In this document: in pieces, positions 35,979 through 44,918 of the stretch
Numbering within the stretch: the stretch's first letter is position 1
How the letters are laid out: each line of letters begins with the position of its first letter
Origin: Streptomyces sp. HUAS YS2
GTDB taxonomy: Bacteria > Actinomycetota > Actinomycetes > Streptomycetales > Streptomycetaceae
Direction: 5' to 3'
Length of the DNA stretch: 64,000 nt
NCBI RefSeq assembly: GCF_033343995.1
Contig: NZ_CP137573.1
Span: forward strand, 1,054,001-1,118,000
Notes under the pieces: model-generated
Told to the model about the DNA's origin: nothing
Seen by the model: the letters and a program-made list of their open reading frames with translations, nothing else
Database searches by the model: none
Translations under genes and position numbers: made by a program

Positions 35979-37382
35979 ATGAGCGAAAACCGCAGAACGC
36001 CCGTCAGCCGACGCGGCTTCCTCGCCGGTTCGGCGGCCGCCGCGGCCGCCGCGGCGGTTCCCGCCATCGCGCAGGTGGCAGCCGGTGGTCCGGCCGCCGC
36101 CACCACCCGCCCGAACATCCTGCTGATCGTCACCGACGATCAGCCCAAGCACACCGAATGGGCCCTCCCGAAGACCACCGCCTGGCTGGCCGACCAGGGC
36201 GTGAAGTTCACCAACGGGCACGTCACGACCCCGCTCTGCTCCCCCTCGCGCTCGTCGGTCCTCACCGGGCGCTACGCCCACAACCACGGCGTCCTCAACA
36301 ACGGGGCCTCCTACGAGCTGGACCAGAGCACCACGCTGCCCCGCTACCTGAAGCAGGCGGGCTACCGCACCGGCCTGTTCGGCAAGTGGCTCAACTCCTG
36401 GACCCTGTCGGACAACCCCCCGCACTTCGAGGAGTTCGCGCTGCTCCAGCCGGGCTACGTCGACGCGCAGTGGAACGTCAACGGCACCGTCCAGACGATC
36501 AACGGCTACACCACCAACATCGTCAAGAACCGCACCCTGAACTTCCTCGACAAGGCGGCGACCGACTCCCGGCCCTGGTTCGCGTACGTCACCCCGTACG
36601 CCTCCCACGGCCCGCGCACGCCCGAGGCGAAGTACGCGGGAACGGCCGTCCCGGAGTGGAACGGCAGGCCGTCCGTCCCGGAGAACGACCGCGCCGACAA
36701 GCCGGGCTACATCAAGAACGCGACCGGCACGCTCGCCGAGGGGCAGCAGATCCGCGCGGAGCAGCTCCGCACCCTGCTCACCGTGGACGACGCGGTCCAG
36801 GCGTTCAAGGACAAGCTCCAGGCGCTCGGCCAGCTCGACAACACCCTGGTCATCTACATCGCGGACAACGGCTTCACCTGGGCCGACCACGGCTGGACCA
36901 AGAAGTCGGTGCCCTACCGTCCGGCGCACGAGGTTCCGTTCTACCTCTCCTGGCCGGCCGGCGGCCTGGGCGCGGGGACCACCGACAGCCGCATCACCGC
37001 CAACATCGACATCGCCCCGACCGTTCTCGACGCGGCCGGGATCAGCCCCGCCCACTCGGTCGACGGCAGGTCGCTGCTGACCTCGTACAGCCGCGACCAC
37101 CTGCTCGTCGAGTGGTGGAAGCAGGGCACGGCCGCGGGCGGACCGCCCACCTGGTCGTCGTACGTCGCCAAGGACAAGCAGTACACGGAGTACTACGAGC
37201 TCACCACCGACGGCGACGGCAACGTCTCGGGCACGGGTGCGGTGAAGTTCCGCGAGTACTACGACCTCGCCGCCGACCCGTACCAGCTGACGAACAAGCT
37301 GTACCAGGCCACGCCCACGGAGGAGCAGAACCTCGGCATCCCCGCCCTGAAGGCGCAGCTCGCCGCGGACCGCGTCGCCTAG
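35979..37382 (+). CDS. Tat-exported Cys-type sulfatase
   Basis: Type I sulfatase that hydrolyses a sulfate ester outside the membrane. The 467-residue precursor has a Tat signal (SRRGFLAGSAAAAAAAA). The fold begins RPNILLIVTDDQPKHTEWAL, giving the first metal-binding Asp pair. The active-site signature is LCSPSRSSVLTGRY (C-x-P-x-R-x4-TGR), whose Cys is converted to formylglycine. IYIADNGFTWADHGWTKKS and PYASHGPRTPEAKY supply the remaining metal and substrate residues. Substrate unknown (arylsulfate, choline sulfate and glycan sulfates are possible). A strong hairpin follows the stop, and the next gene encodes the enzyme that makes the formylglycine. Confidence 0.93.
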   Translation: MSENRRTPVSRRGFLAGSAAAAAAAAVPAIAQVAAGGPAAATTRPNILLIVTDDQPKHTEWALPKTTAWLADQGVKFTNGHVTTPLCSPSRSSVLTGRYAHNHGVLNNGASYELDQSTTLPRYLKQAGYRTGLFGKWLNSWTLSDNPPHFEEFALLQPGYVDAQWNVNGTVQTINGYTTNIVKNRTLNFLDKAATDSRPWFAYVTPYASHGPRTPEAKYAGTAVPEWNGRPSVPENDRADKPGYIKNATGTLAEGQQIRAEQLRTLLTVDDAVQAFKDKLQALGQLDNTLVIYIADNGFTWADHGWTKKSVPYRPAHEVPFYLSWPAGGLGAGTTDSRITANIDIAPTVLDAAGISPAHSVDGRSLLTSYSRDHLLVEWWKQGTAAGGPPTWSSYVAKDKQYTEYYELTTDGDGNVSGTGAVKFREYYDLAADPYQLTNKLYQATPTEEQNLGIPALKAQLAADRVA

Positions 37383-37392
37383 CGACCCCGCG

Positions 37393-37425
37393 GGGCGTCC
37401 CGCGGCGAGCCGCCGCGGGACGCCC
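37393..37425 (+). terminator. 14-bp hairpin terminator after sulfatase
   Basis: Perfect arms 37393-37406 and 37412-37425 around a 5-base loop, 10 bases past the sulfatase stop. It separates or attenuates transcription into the FGE gene 34 bases further on. Confidence 0.8.
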
Positions 37426-37458
37426 GTCCCTCTCCCCCTCCCCTCGGACGGAGCCGCC

Positions 37459-38382
37459 ATGCCTTCCTGCTGCACCCCCGGTCACGGCGACGCCGCCGCC
37501 GGGATCCTCTCCCTGTCCCTCTCCCTCGCGCCCCCGCCCCCGCCCCGCACCGCGGCCGCCCAGCGGGCGGCGCGACGACTCGTCGACCTGCCGGGCGGGC
37601 GTTTCCTCATGGGCACGGACGACCCGGACGGGTTCCCGGACGACGGCGAGGGGCCGGTGCGCGCGGCCGAGGTCGGGCCGTTCCGCATCGCCCCCACGAC
37701 GGTGACCAACGCGCAGTTCGCCACGTTCGTGAAGGACACCGGCCATGTCACCGAGGCCGAGCACTTCGGCTTCTCCTTCGTGTTCGGCGGTTTCCTGAGC
37801 GACGAGGTTGCTGCCACCGCCCGGGCGGTGGCAGCCGTCCCCTGGTGGCGGGCGGTTCCCGGGGCGAGCTGGCGCAGCCCGGAAGGCCCCGGATCGTCGG
37901 TCACCAGCCGCCAGAACCACCCCGTGGTCCATGTCTCGTGGAACGACGCCCAGGCGTACTGCGCCTGGTCCGGTACCCGGCTGCCCACCGAGACGGAGTG
38001 GGAGTACGCGGCCCGCGGCGGACTCGAGCAGCGCCGCTACCCCTGGGGCGACGAGCTCACCCCCGGCGGCCGGCACATGTGCAACATCTGGCGGGGCGAC
38101 TTCCCCACCCTGAACACCGCCGAGGACGGCTACGCGGGCACGGCCCCGGTGACCGCCTTCCGGCCCAACGGCTACGGTCTCCACAACGTCGTGGGCAACG
38201 TCTGGGAGTGGTGCGCCGACTGGTTCGCCCCGGAGACGAGCCGGGTGATGCGCGGCGGCTCGTACCTCTGCCACGACTCGTACTGCAACCGCTACCGCGT
38301 CGCCGCCCGCAGTTCCAACACTCCCGACAGCTCCACCGGCAACATCGGCTTCCGCGTGGCCGCGGACGGCGGAGCGCCGTAG
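37459..38382 (+). CDS. Formylglycine-generating enzyme (sulfatase maturase)
   Basis: Aerobic copper-dependent FGE, which oxidises the sulfatase active-site Cys to formylglycine in the cytoplasm. The 307-residue protein has LVDLPGGRFLMGTDDPDGFP at the start of the fold, NHPVVHVSWNDAQAYCAWSG, RLPTETEWEYAARGGLEQRR, NVVGNVWEWCADWF and the catalytic segment GGSYLCHDSYCNRYRVAARS, with the copper-binding Cys pair C-x4-C, then IGFRVA at the end. The Pro/Leu-rich first 35 residues are outside the family core. It is paired with the Cys-type sulfatase just upstream, its obvious client. ATG start with GGAG upstream. Confidence 0.95.
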   Translation: MPSCCTPGHGDAAAGILSLSLSLAPPPPPRTAAAQRAARRLVDLPGGRFLMGTDDPDGFPDDGEGPVRAAEVGPFRIAPTTVTNAQFATFVKDTGHVTEAEHFGFSFVFGGFLSDEVAATARAVAAVPWWRAVPGASWRSPEGPGSSVTSRQNHPVVHVSWNDAQAYCAWSGTRLPTETEWEYAARGGLEQRRYPWGDELTPGGRHMCNIWRGDFPTLNTAEDGYAGTAPVTAFRPNGYGLHNVVGNVWEWCADWFAPETSRVMRGGSYLCHDSYCNRYRVAARSSNTPDSSTGNIGFRVAADGGAP

Positions 38383-38515
38383 GCCCGGCCGGGGGGCGCG
38401 GCGGTCGTGGGGCGGGCCGCTCGGGGGCGGTCGCGTGCGTCGCAATGAGGTACGCCCTGGCCCGGCCGGCCGATCAGCGGTGGCAGGCCGGAACACCCGC
38501 TCTTAGCTTCGGCAC

Positions 38516-39589
38516 ATGACCAGACGACAGATCGCCCACCTGGCATGCACCGCGGCTGTCGTGGCCACGGGGCTGGGTGCCGCCGCCCCCACGGCCGCCC
38601 ACTCGACGGTGCACCGGGTGAAGCCCGGCCAATCCATCCAGAAGGCCGTCGACGCCGCGAAGCCGGGTGACACCGTCCTTCTCTCTCCCGGTGTCTACCG
38701 GGAGAGCGTCCGTATCACCACGTCGAACCTGACACTGCGCGGGTCCGGCATCTTCCCCACGGTCATCGAGCCCGGGAAGGCGGCCGACAGGGCCGCCGCC
38801 GGCAACGCGTGCGCCGAGGCCGGCAACGGCATCTGCGTGGCCGGGTCGGAGAACCGCCCCGTCGAACGCGTCACCATCCGCTCGCTCACCCTCCGCGGCT
38901 TCACCGCCAACGGCCTGTGGGCGACGTGGACCGACCGGCTGAAGATCCGGCACGTGGTCGCCGACAAGAACGGGAAATGGGGCATCGGCCTGGAGCGGGC
39001 CGTACGCGGCGAGTTCCGCCACAACATCACCCGGAACAACGGCGACGCCGGGCTGTTCCTCGCCAACACCGTCGACCGGGAGCACGGCTCCACGGACGCC
39101 AGAGGCACGCTGATCAGCCACAACCTCACGTCCGGCAACCGGATCGGCATCACGGTACGCCGCCTGCGGAACGTGACCGTCGAGCGCAACCATGTGACGA
39201 AGAACTGCGCCGGGGTGTTCGTGGTGGGCGACGAGTCCAAGCCGCGCGCCCGGGCCACCCTGCGCCGGAACCTCGTCGAGGCCAACAACAAGTACTGCCC
39301 GAAGACCCCGCGCCTGCCCTTCCTGCAGGGCTCGGGCATCGTCCTCACCGGCGCCGAGGAGACGCTGGTGGAGCGCAACAGGGTCGTGGACAACGTGGGT
39401 TCCTCCCCGCTCTCGGGCGGCATCGTGCTGTTCAAGAGCTTCGTGGGCGCCCCGAACGAGCAGAACGAGATCCGCGACAACGTGGTTCTGCGCAACGGCA
39501 CCGCGGACCTGGCCGACCGGGACACCGGCGTGGGCAACTCCTTCACCGGCAACACCTGCAAGGTCTCGGAGCCCACCGGCATGTGCTGA
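38516..39589 (+). CDS. Secreted right-handed beta-helix protein
   Basis: The exported 357-residue protein has a Sec signal (about 1-29, ending PTAAHS). The body starts HRVKPGQSIQKAVDAAKPGD, the standard opening of pectate-lyase/NosD-like parallel beta-helix proteins. Coil repeats with the N-x-I/V pattern follow (NGLWATWTDRLKIRHVVADK, GEFRHNITRNNGDAGLFLAN, RIGITVRRLRNVTVERNHVT). Cysteines at both ends could cap the helix. No lyase catalytic triad can be named, so activity on polysaccharide is only a family-level guess. It lies 134 bases after the FGE gene and 67 bases before the methyltransferase; an operon link is uncertain. Confidence 0.8.
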   Translation: MTRRQIAHLACTAAVVATGLGAAAPTAAHSTVHRVKPGQSIQKAVDAAKPGDTVLLSPGVYRESVRITTSNLTLRGSGIFPTVIEPGKAADRAAAGNACAEAGNGICVAGSENRPVERVTIRSLTLRGFTANGLWATWTDRLKIRHVVADKNGKWGIGLERAVRGEFRHNITRNNGDAGLFLANTVDREHGSTDARGTLISHNLTSGNRIGITVRRLRNVTVERNHVTKNCAGVFVVGDESKPRARATLRRNLVEANNKYCPKTPRLPFLQGSGIVLTGAEETLVERNRVVDNVGSSPLSGGIVLFKSFVGAPNEQNEIRDNVVLRNGTADLADRDTGVGNSFTGNTCKVSEPTGMC

Positions 39590-39656
39590 CCGGCCGCACC
39601 TCCGACCCCGATCCCCCACACGGGGCCACCCATACACAGCAAAGGCAAGGCAACAC

Positions 39657-40685
39657 ATGACGACGGTTGATCCGGCTCCCCCGGCGCCCATGCGCCTGCG
39701 GGAGCTCGTTTTCGGGGCGGCCTGCGCCGCCGCCGTGCGCGCGGCCGCCCGCCTGGGCGTGGCCGACGCCCTGGGCGACACCCCGATGTCCGTGGAGGAC
39801 CTGGCGGCTGCGGTGCGCACCGAGCCGCGCACGCTGCGCCGGCTGCTGCGGGCGCTGTCCTGCCAGGGCGTCTTCACGGAGCTGCCCGACGGCACGTTCG
39901 CACACACCGAGATGTCCCGGCTGCTCCGCGAGGACGATCCGCACAGCCTGCGCTACATCGCGCTGTGGTGCACCGAGCCGTGGACATGGGACGTCTGGCC
40001 GAAGCTCGACGAGGCCGTGCGCTCGGGCCGCAACGTCTTCGAGGACGTGTACGACCGGGAGTTCTTCTCGTACCTCAACGAGGACGCGCCCGAGTCCGCG
40101 TACGTCTTCAACCGGGCCATGACGACGTCGAGCGAGCAGTCGGCCCGGGACGTCGCGGAGCTCCTCGACCTCCGGGACGTGTCCTCCGTCGCCGACATCG
40201 GCGGCGGGCAGGGGCACGTCCTGGCGAGCCTGCTGGAGCGGCATCCCGACCTGCAGGGCGCCCTGCTCGACCTGCCGGGCGTGGTGGGGAACGCCGATCC
40301 GCGGCTGCGCGAGGGCGGGGCGCTGGCCTCCCGGGTCCGGGTCGTGGCGGGCGACTGCCGCGAGGACATCCCGGTCCGGGCGGACCTCTACATCATCAAG
40401 AACATCCTGGAGTGGGACGACGACAGCACCCGCAGGGCGCTGGCCAACGTCCGGAAGGCGGCGCGGCCCGGCGCCCGGGTCGTCGTGATCGAGAACCTGG
40501 TGGACGACACTCCGTCGATGCGGTTCACGACGGCCATGGACCTGCTGCTCCTGCTCAATGTCGGTGGCGCCAAGCACACCCGCCAGAGCATGGTCGAGCG
40601 ACTGACGGACGCGGGGCTCGTCATCGGTGAGATCCGCCCGGTCAACGCCTATCTGCACGCCTTCGAGTGCACCGTGCCCGCCTGA
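39657..40685 (+). CDS. SAM-dependent O-methyltransferase
   Basis: The 342-residue small-molecule O-methyltransferase is of the polyketide/caffeate type. The N-terminal dimerisation winged helix (VRAAARLGVADALGDTPMSV, LRRLLRALSCQGVFTELPDG) is followed by the SAM-binding DIGGGQGHVLASLLERHPD near residues 180-198, VRVVAGDCREDIP, YIIKNILEWDDDSTRRALAN and VVVIENLVDD. AAGG sits six bases before the ATG. It faces the spore-pigment cluster tail to tail across a strong bidirectional hairpin, so it could methylate the pigment, though it is not part of the core whiE set. Substrate unproven. Confidence 0.87.
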   Translation: MTTVDPAPPAPMRLRELVFGAACAAAVRAAARLGVADALGDTPMSVEDLAAAVRTEPRTLRRLLRALSCQGVFTELPDGTFAHTEMSRLLREDDPHSLRYIALWCTEPWTWDVWPKLDEAVRSGRNVFEDVYDREFFSYLNEDAPESAYVFNRAMTTSSEQSARDVAELLDLRDVSSVADIGGGQGHVLASLLERHPDLQGALLDLPGVVGNADPRLREGGALASRVRVVAGDCREDIPVRADLYIIKNILEWDDDSTRRALANVRKAARPGARVVVIENLVDDTPSMRFTTAMDLLLLLNVGGAKHTRQSMVERLTDAGLVIGEIRPVNAYLHAFECTVPA

Positions 40686-40707
40686 GCACGGCAGCACCCG
40701 GCCACAT

Positions 40708-40753
40708 CCCGAGGCCGCCGGCCCCGCGTCTTCGCGGAGTCGGCGGCCTCGGG
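40708..40753. terminator. Bidirectional terminator between methyltransferase and pigment cluster
   Basis: Outer arms 40708-40720 and 40741-40753 are a perfect 13-bp match. The loop holds an inner hairpin CCGCG-TCTT-CGCGG (40724-40737). It lies between the convergent stops at 40685 and 40774. Confidence 0.85.
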
Positions 40754-40773
40754 ATTGTCCGGCCCGGTCGCCG

Positions 40774-41106
40774 TCAGGAGCGGGGGTCCCGCTCCCAGCG
40801 GTAGAAGCACTGCGCCATGGCGTCCTTGGGGCCGCGCCACGTCAGCGGGTCGTACGCGGTGACGTACGCGGACAGTCGGTCGCTGGCGCTCCGGAACTCG
40901 GGGTGGCCGGTCAGCTTCGCGATGGTCGGCGCCGGGTCCTGCTCGGTCTCGATGAGGTGCAGGTAGACGTCGCCGAACTGGAAGAGGCTGCGCCGGTTCA
41001 CGCCCACCAGGTGCGGGAGTTCGCCGCGGTCGGAGTCCGCGAACACGTCGGCGATCGCGGGAGCCGAGCCGGGCTCCATGCGGGCCACGATCAGGGTGTG
41101 GTGCAT
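40774..41106 (-). CDS. whiE-ORFVII: Polyketide cyclase, TcmI-like (WhiE ORF VII)
   Basis: Small ferredoxin-like-fold cyclase of 110 residues, TcmI family, which closes later rings of aromatic polyketides. Typical segments are MHHTLIVARMEPGSAPAIAD, VNRRSLFQFGDVYLHLIETE and KDAMAQCFYRWERDP at the end. It is the last gene of the minus-strand spore-pigment operon, 22 bases after the aromatase/cyclase stop. Position and family match ORF VII of the S. coelicolor whiE cluster. Confidence 0.92.
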   Translation of the reverse strand: MHHTLIVARMEPGSAPAIADVFADSDRGELPHLVGVNRRSLFQFGDVYLHLIETEQDPAPTIAKLTGHPEFRSASDRLSAYVTAYDPLTWRGPKDAMAQCFYRWERDPRS

Positions 41107-41128
41107 CGGGTGTCCTTCCGGGAGGCGG

Positions 41129-41870
<742 letters not shown>

Positions 41871-41893
41871 GTGTTCCTCCTTCCCGCCCGGTC

Positions 41894-43141
41894 CTACCGG
41901 GCGGAGTCGCCGCCGCGGCGCACGACCAGCGCCGCGTTGGATCCCATGAGTCCCCTGCTGAGGACGAGGGCCGTGCGCAGCTCGGCGGGGCGAGCGCGGG
42001 ACATCACCAGGTCGAGGTCGTGGCAGATGTCGAACACGTTGGGGGTGGGGGGCACCTGGTCGTGTTCCATGGCGAGCACCGCGGCCGCGGTGTCCAGCAC
42101 GGGTGCCCCGCAGTAGGCCCGACCGGTGCCGGTCTTGGGCGCCGTGACGGGTACGCGGGCGGCGTGCGGCCCCAGGGCGTCGGCGATCGCGAGCGCTTCG
42201 GCCCGGTCGGCCTCCGGTACGCCCAGGGCGTCGGCGAACACGACGTCGATCTCCTCCGGGGCGCAGTCGGCCTCGTCGAGAGCGACGCGGATCGCGCGGG
42301 CGAGCCCTTCCCGGGACGCCTCCCAGCGGGAGGCTCCGGTGAACGTGGCCCCGTGGCCCGCGACGGTGGCCCGCACGGCCGCGCCCCGCTCGCGGGCGCG
42401 GTCCTCGTCCTCCACGACGAGCATCGCACCGCCCTCCGAGGGCACGAAGCCGCAGGCCGCCGCCGTGAACGGGCGGTAGGCGCGGTCCGGGTCCTCGACG
42501 GTGCTGAGCTCGGGGTAGCCGAGCTGGCACACCATCGAGTACGGGGCGAGGGGGGCCTCCGCCGCCCCGACGACCATCGTGCCGGTCCCGCGCTGCACGG
42601 CACGGGCGGCATGGGCGATGACGTCCAGACCGCCGGCCTCGTCGCTCGCGACGACTCCGCACGGCCCCTTGAAGCCGCTGCGGATGGAGATCTGGCCGGT
42701 GCTGGCGGCGTAGAACCAGGCGATGGACTGGTACGGGCCGACGAACTTGGAGCCCTGGCCCCACAGTTTCTGCAGCTCGCGCTGGCCGAACTCGCCGCCG
42801 CCGGAACCGGCGGCGGTCGCCACGCCGATCGAGAACGGATCCTCGGGCCCGTCCCGGCCCAGGCCCGCGTCGTCGAGGGCGAGAGCGGCGGCGGCCATGG
42901 CGAAGTGGGTGAACCGGTCGGTCTGGACGAGGAAGCGCTCGTCGATGAGCGCCGCGGCGTCGAAGGCGCGGACCTCGCCCGCGACCTTGAGCGGCAGGTG
43001 CTCGCATCCCTCGCGGGTGATCCGGTCCAGGACGCCGAGGCCCTCACCGACCGATTTCCAGTAGGCCTCGGCGCTCAGCCCGTTGGGAGCGATCACGCCG
43101 ATCCCGGTGACGACCGCGCGTCGAGGGCGCTGTGTGCTCAT
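41894..43141 (-). CDS. whiE-ORFIV: Ketosynthase beta / chain-length factor (WhiE ORF IV)
   Basis: Partner of the ketosynthase that sets chain length. The 415-residue ketosynthase fold lacks the active-site Cys: the equivalent position, in [13 protein letters not shown], is Glu168 where most chain-length factors have Gln. Other segments: [60 protein letters not shown] and [20 protein letters not shown]. Its ATG overlaps the KS-alpha stop by four bases. The start lies in the second copy of a 24-bp tandem duplication that also doubled the ribosome-binding site. Confidence 0.95.
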   Translation of the reverse strand: MSTQRPRRAVVTGIGVIAPNGLSAEAYWKSVGEGLGVLDRITREGCEHLPLKVAGEVRAFDAAALIDERFLVQTDRFTHFAMAAAALALDDAGLGRDGPEDPFSIGVATAAGSGGGEFGQRELQKLWGQGSKFVGPYQSIAWFYAASTGQISIRSGFKGPCGVVASDEAGGLDVIAHAARAVQRGTGTMVVGAAEAPLAPYSMVCQLGYPELSTVEDPDRAYRPFTAAACGFVPSEGGAMLVVEDEDRARERGAAVRATVAGHGATFTGASRWEASREGLARAIRVALDEADCAPEEIDVVFADALGVPEADRAEALAIADALGPHAARVPVTAPKTGTGRAYCGAPVLDTAAAVLAMEHDQVPPTPNVFDICHDLDLVMSRARPAELRTALVLSRGLMGSNAALVVRRGGDSAR

Positions 43142-43179
43142 GCTGTCCTCCCGCCTGGTGCTCGTGCTGTCCTCCCGCC
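43132..43179 (-). repeat. 24-bp tandem duplication covering the KS-beta start and RBS
   Basis: On the minus strand copy 1 (43179-43156) and copy 2 (43155-43132) differ at only a few positions. Each holds GGGAGGACAGC followed by a start-like triplet: ACG in copy 1, the real ATG in copy 2. The duplication adds the octapeptide GGRTARAP plus GGRTA to the end of KS-alpha and leaves a mutated ghost start upstream of KS-beta. Confidence 0.9.
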
Positions 43180-44430
43180 GGGCCCGGTCAGGAGCACCGC
43201 GGACTGGAACCCGCCGAATCCGCTGCCGACCGAGAGCACGTTGCGCAGCTTCCGCGGGCGGGCCGTGCGCGGCACGTAGTCCAGGTCGCACTCCGGGTCG
43301 GGGGTCTGGTAGTTCGCCGTGGGCGGCACCACCTGGTGCTTCAGCGCCAGGACGCAGGCCGCGACCTCGATCGCGCCGATCGCGCCGAGCGAATGGCCTA
43401 CCATGGATTTGATGGAGCTCATCGGGGTGTCGTAGGCGTGCGCGCCCAGGGACCGCTTCACGGCGGCGGTCTCGTGCCGGTCGTTCTGCCGGGTGCCCGA
43501 GCCGTGCGCGTTGACGTAGTCGATCAGCGTGGGATCGAGCCTGGCCTGGTCGAGCGTGGCGTCGATCGCCCGGGCCATCTCCAGTCCTTCGCCGGTCAGA
43601 CCGGTCATGTGGTACGCGTTGCCGTACGTGGCATAGCCGCCTATCTCGCAGTACACGTGCGCGCCGCGGGCGCGGGCGTGCTCGTACTCCTCCAGGACGA
43701 GGACGGCGGCGCCCTCGCCCATCACGAAGCCCTTGCGGTCGGCGTCGAACGGCCGGGAGGCGTGCTCCGGGTCGTCGTTGTCGGGCGACGTCGCCTTGAT
43801 CGCGTCGAAGCAGGCCATGGTGATCGGAGAGATCGGCGAGTCCGACGCGCCGGCTATGACGACGTCCGCCCGGCCCTCCTGGATGGTGTGGAAGGCGTAG
43901 CCGACCGCGTCGAGCCCGGAGGTGCAGCCCGTGGAGACGGACTGCACCGGGCCCCGGGCCCCGAACCGCTCGGCCACGACCGAGGCGAGTGTGCTCGGCG
44001 AGAACGCCATGTGCAGCTGTGGATCGGCCGCGCGGTGGTCCACGTCCCAGCGCTGCCCGCCCGCGCTGACCAGCACGTAGTCGTGCTCCAGCCGGGTGGT
44101 GCCGCCGACGGCGCTGCCCAGGGAGACACCGACCCGCCAGGGGTCCTCCCGGTCGGCGTCGAGTCCGGAGTCGCGTACCGCCTCTCCGGCGGCGACGACC
44201 GCGAACTGGACGTACCGGTCGGCGTGTTCGCTCAGCTCCGGGTCGAGGCCGTGCTCGTACGGGTCGAAGTCGCACTCGGCGGCGATCCGTGAGCGCAGGC
44301 CGACCGGATCGAAGAGGGTGATGCCCCGGGTGGCCGTGCGGCCGTCGGCCAGGAGGTCCCAGAACGCCTGCGCCCCGGTGCCGCCCGGCGCGACCACGCC
44401 TATGCCCGTGACGGCCACACGCCGGTTCAC
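43138..44430 (-). CDS. whiE-ORFIII: Ketosynthase alpha (WhiE ORF III)
   Basis: Condensing enzyme of the minimal type II PKS, 430 residues. Catalytic residues are visible: Cys169 in [14 protein letters not shown], the first His in [17 protein letters not shown] near 306 and the second in [14 protein letters not shown] near 343. The C-terminus [14 protein letters not shown] comes from the tandem duplication at the junction with KS-beta and is not part of the family core. GTG start at 44430 overlaps the cupin stop by four bases, and its own stop overlaps the KS-beta ATG, so II-III-IV are translated together. Confidence 0.96.
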   Translation of the reverse strand: MNRRVAVTGIGVVAPGGTGAQAFWDLLADGRTATRGITLFDPVGLRSRIAAECDFDPYEHGLDPELSEHADRYVQFAVVAAGEAVRDSGLDADREDPWRVGVSLGSAVGGTTRLEHDYVLVSAGGQRWDVDHRAADPQLHMAFSPSTLASVVAERFGARGPVQSVSTGCTSGLDAVGYAFHTIQEGRADVVIAGASDSPISPITMACFDAIKATSPDNDDPEHASRPFDADRKGFVMGEGAAVLVLEEYEHARARGAHVYCEIGGYATYGNAYHMTGLTGEGLEMARAIDATLDQARLDPTLIDYVNAHGSGTRQNDRHETAAVKRSLGAHAYDTPMSSIKSMVGHSLGAIGAIEVAACVLALKHQVVPPTANYQTPDPECDLDYVPRTARPRKLRNVLSVGSGFGGFQSAVLLTGPGGRTARAPGGRTA

Positions 44431-44852
44431 TCGAGTGCCCCGGTCGGCTCGGGGGCCGGCACCTCGTCGGTGACCTCGGTGTCGACGTGGCCGAGGCTCG
44501 GCCGGGGAGCGAGCGGTCCCAGGTGGAAGACCATGCGGGCCTCCACGTCCCCGACGTTGCGGAAGCGGTGCCGCACGTCGATCGGGATCAGCAGTCCCTG
44601 GTCGGGCTGGAGCGCGAACGTCTCGCCGTCCAGGTCCACTTCGAGCGCGCCGGAGACGACGTACACGAACTCCTCGGAGTACGGGTGGTAGTGCTCGCCG
44701 ATGCGCTCGCCGGGCTGAACGATGGCCAGGCCCATGAAGCCGCTGGTCGAACCCACGGTGGCAGGCGTCAGCATGGCGCGCAGATCACCGCCCCGCCTGC
44801 GGTTGGGTTCCGTATCGCTGAGGTTCACGATGCGGGGAAGCTGCTTGAGCAT
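44427..44852 (-). CDS. whiE-ORFII: Cupin-domain pigment protein (WhiE ORF II)
   Basis: Single cupin barrel of 141 residues. Metal-binding motif 1 reads [17 protein letters not shown] (about residues 53-69, two His and a Glu) and motif 2 is in [16 protein letters not shown] (about 86-101). Homologues sit at the same place in spore-pigment and related type II PKS clusters, where they are thought to assist cyclisation or tailoring; the exact reaction is unknown. ATG start at 44852; four-base overlap with KS-alpha. Confidence 0.92.
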   Translation of the reverse strand: MLKQLPRIVNLSDTEPNRRRGGDLRAMLTPATVGSTSGFMGLAIVQPGERIGEHYHPYSEEFVYVVSGALEVDLDGETFALQPDQGLLIPIDVRHRFRNVGDVEARMVFHLGPLAPRPSLGHVDTEVTDEVPAPEPTGALE

Positions 44853-44918
44853 GGTTGGTACCTCCGGGTGTGGCAGGGACGTGCTGGGGAGCGGCGGCCC
44901 GGGGGCCGCGGCTGTCGG

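Noticed and set aside
41894..44275. Single very long frame spanning KS-beta and most of KS-alpha
   Set aside because: Only the part from 43141 down has KS-beta homology; the upstream portion is the KS-alpha gene read in the wrong frame.
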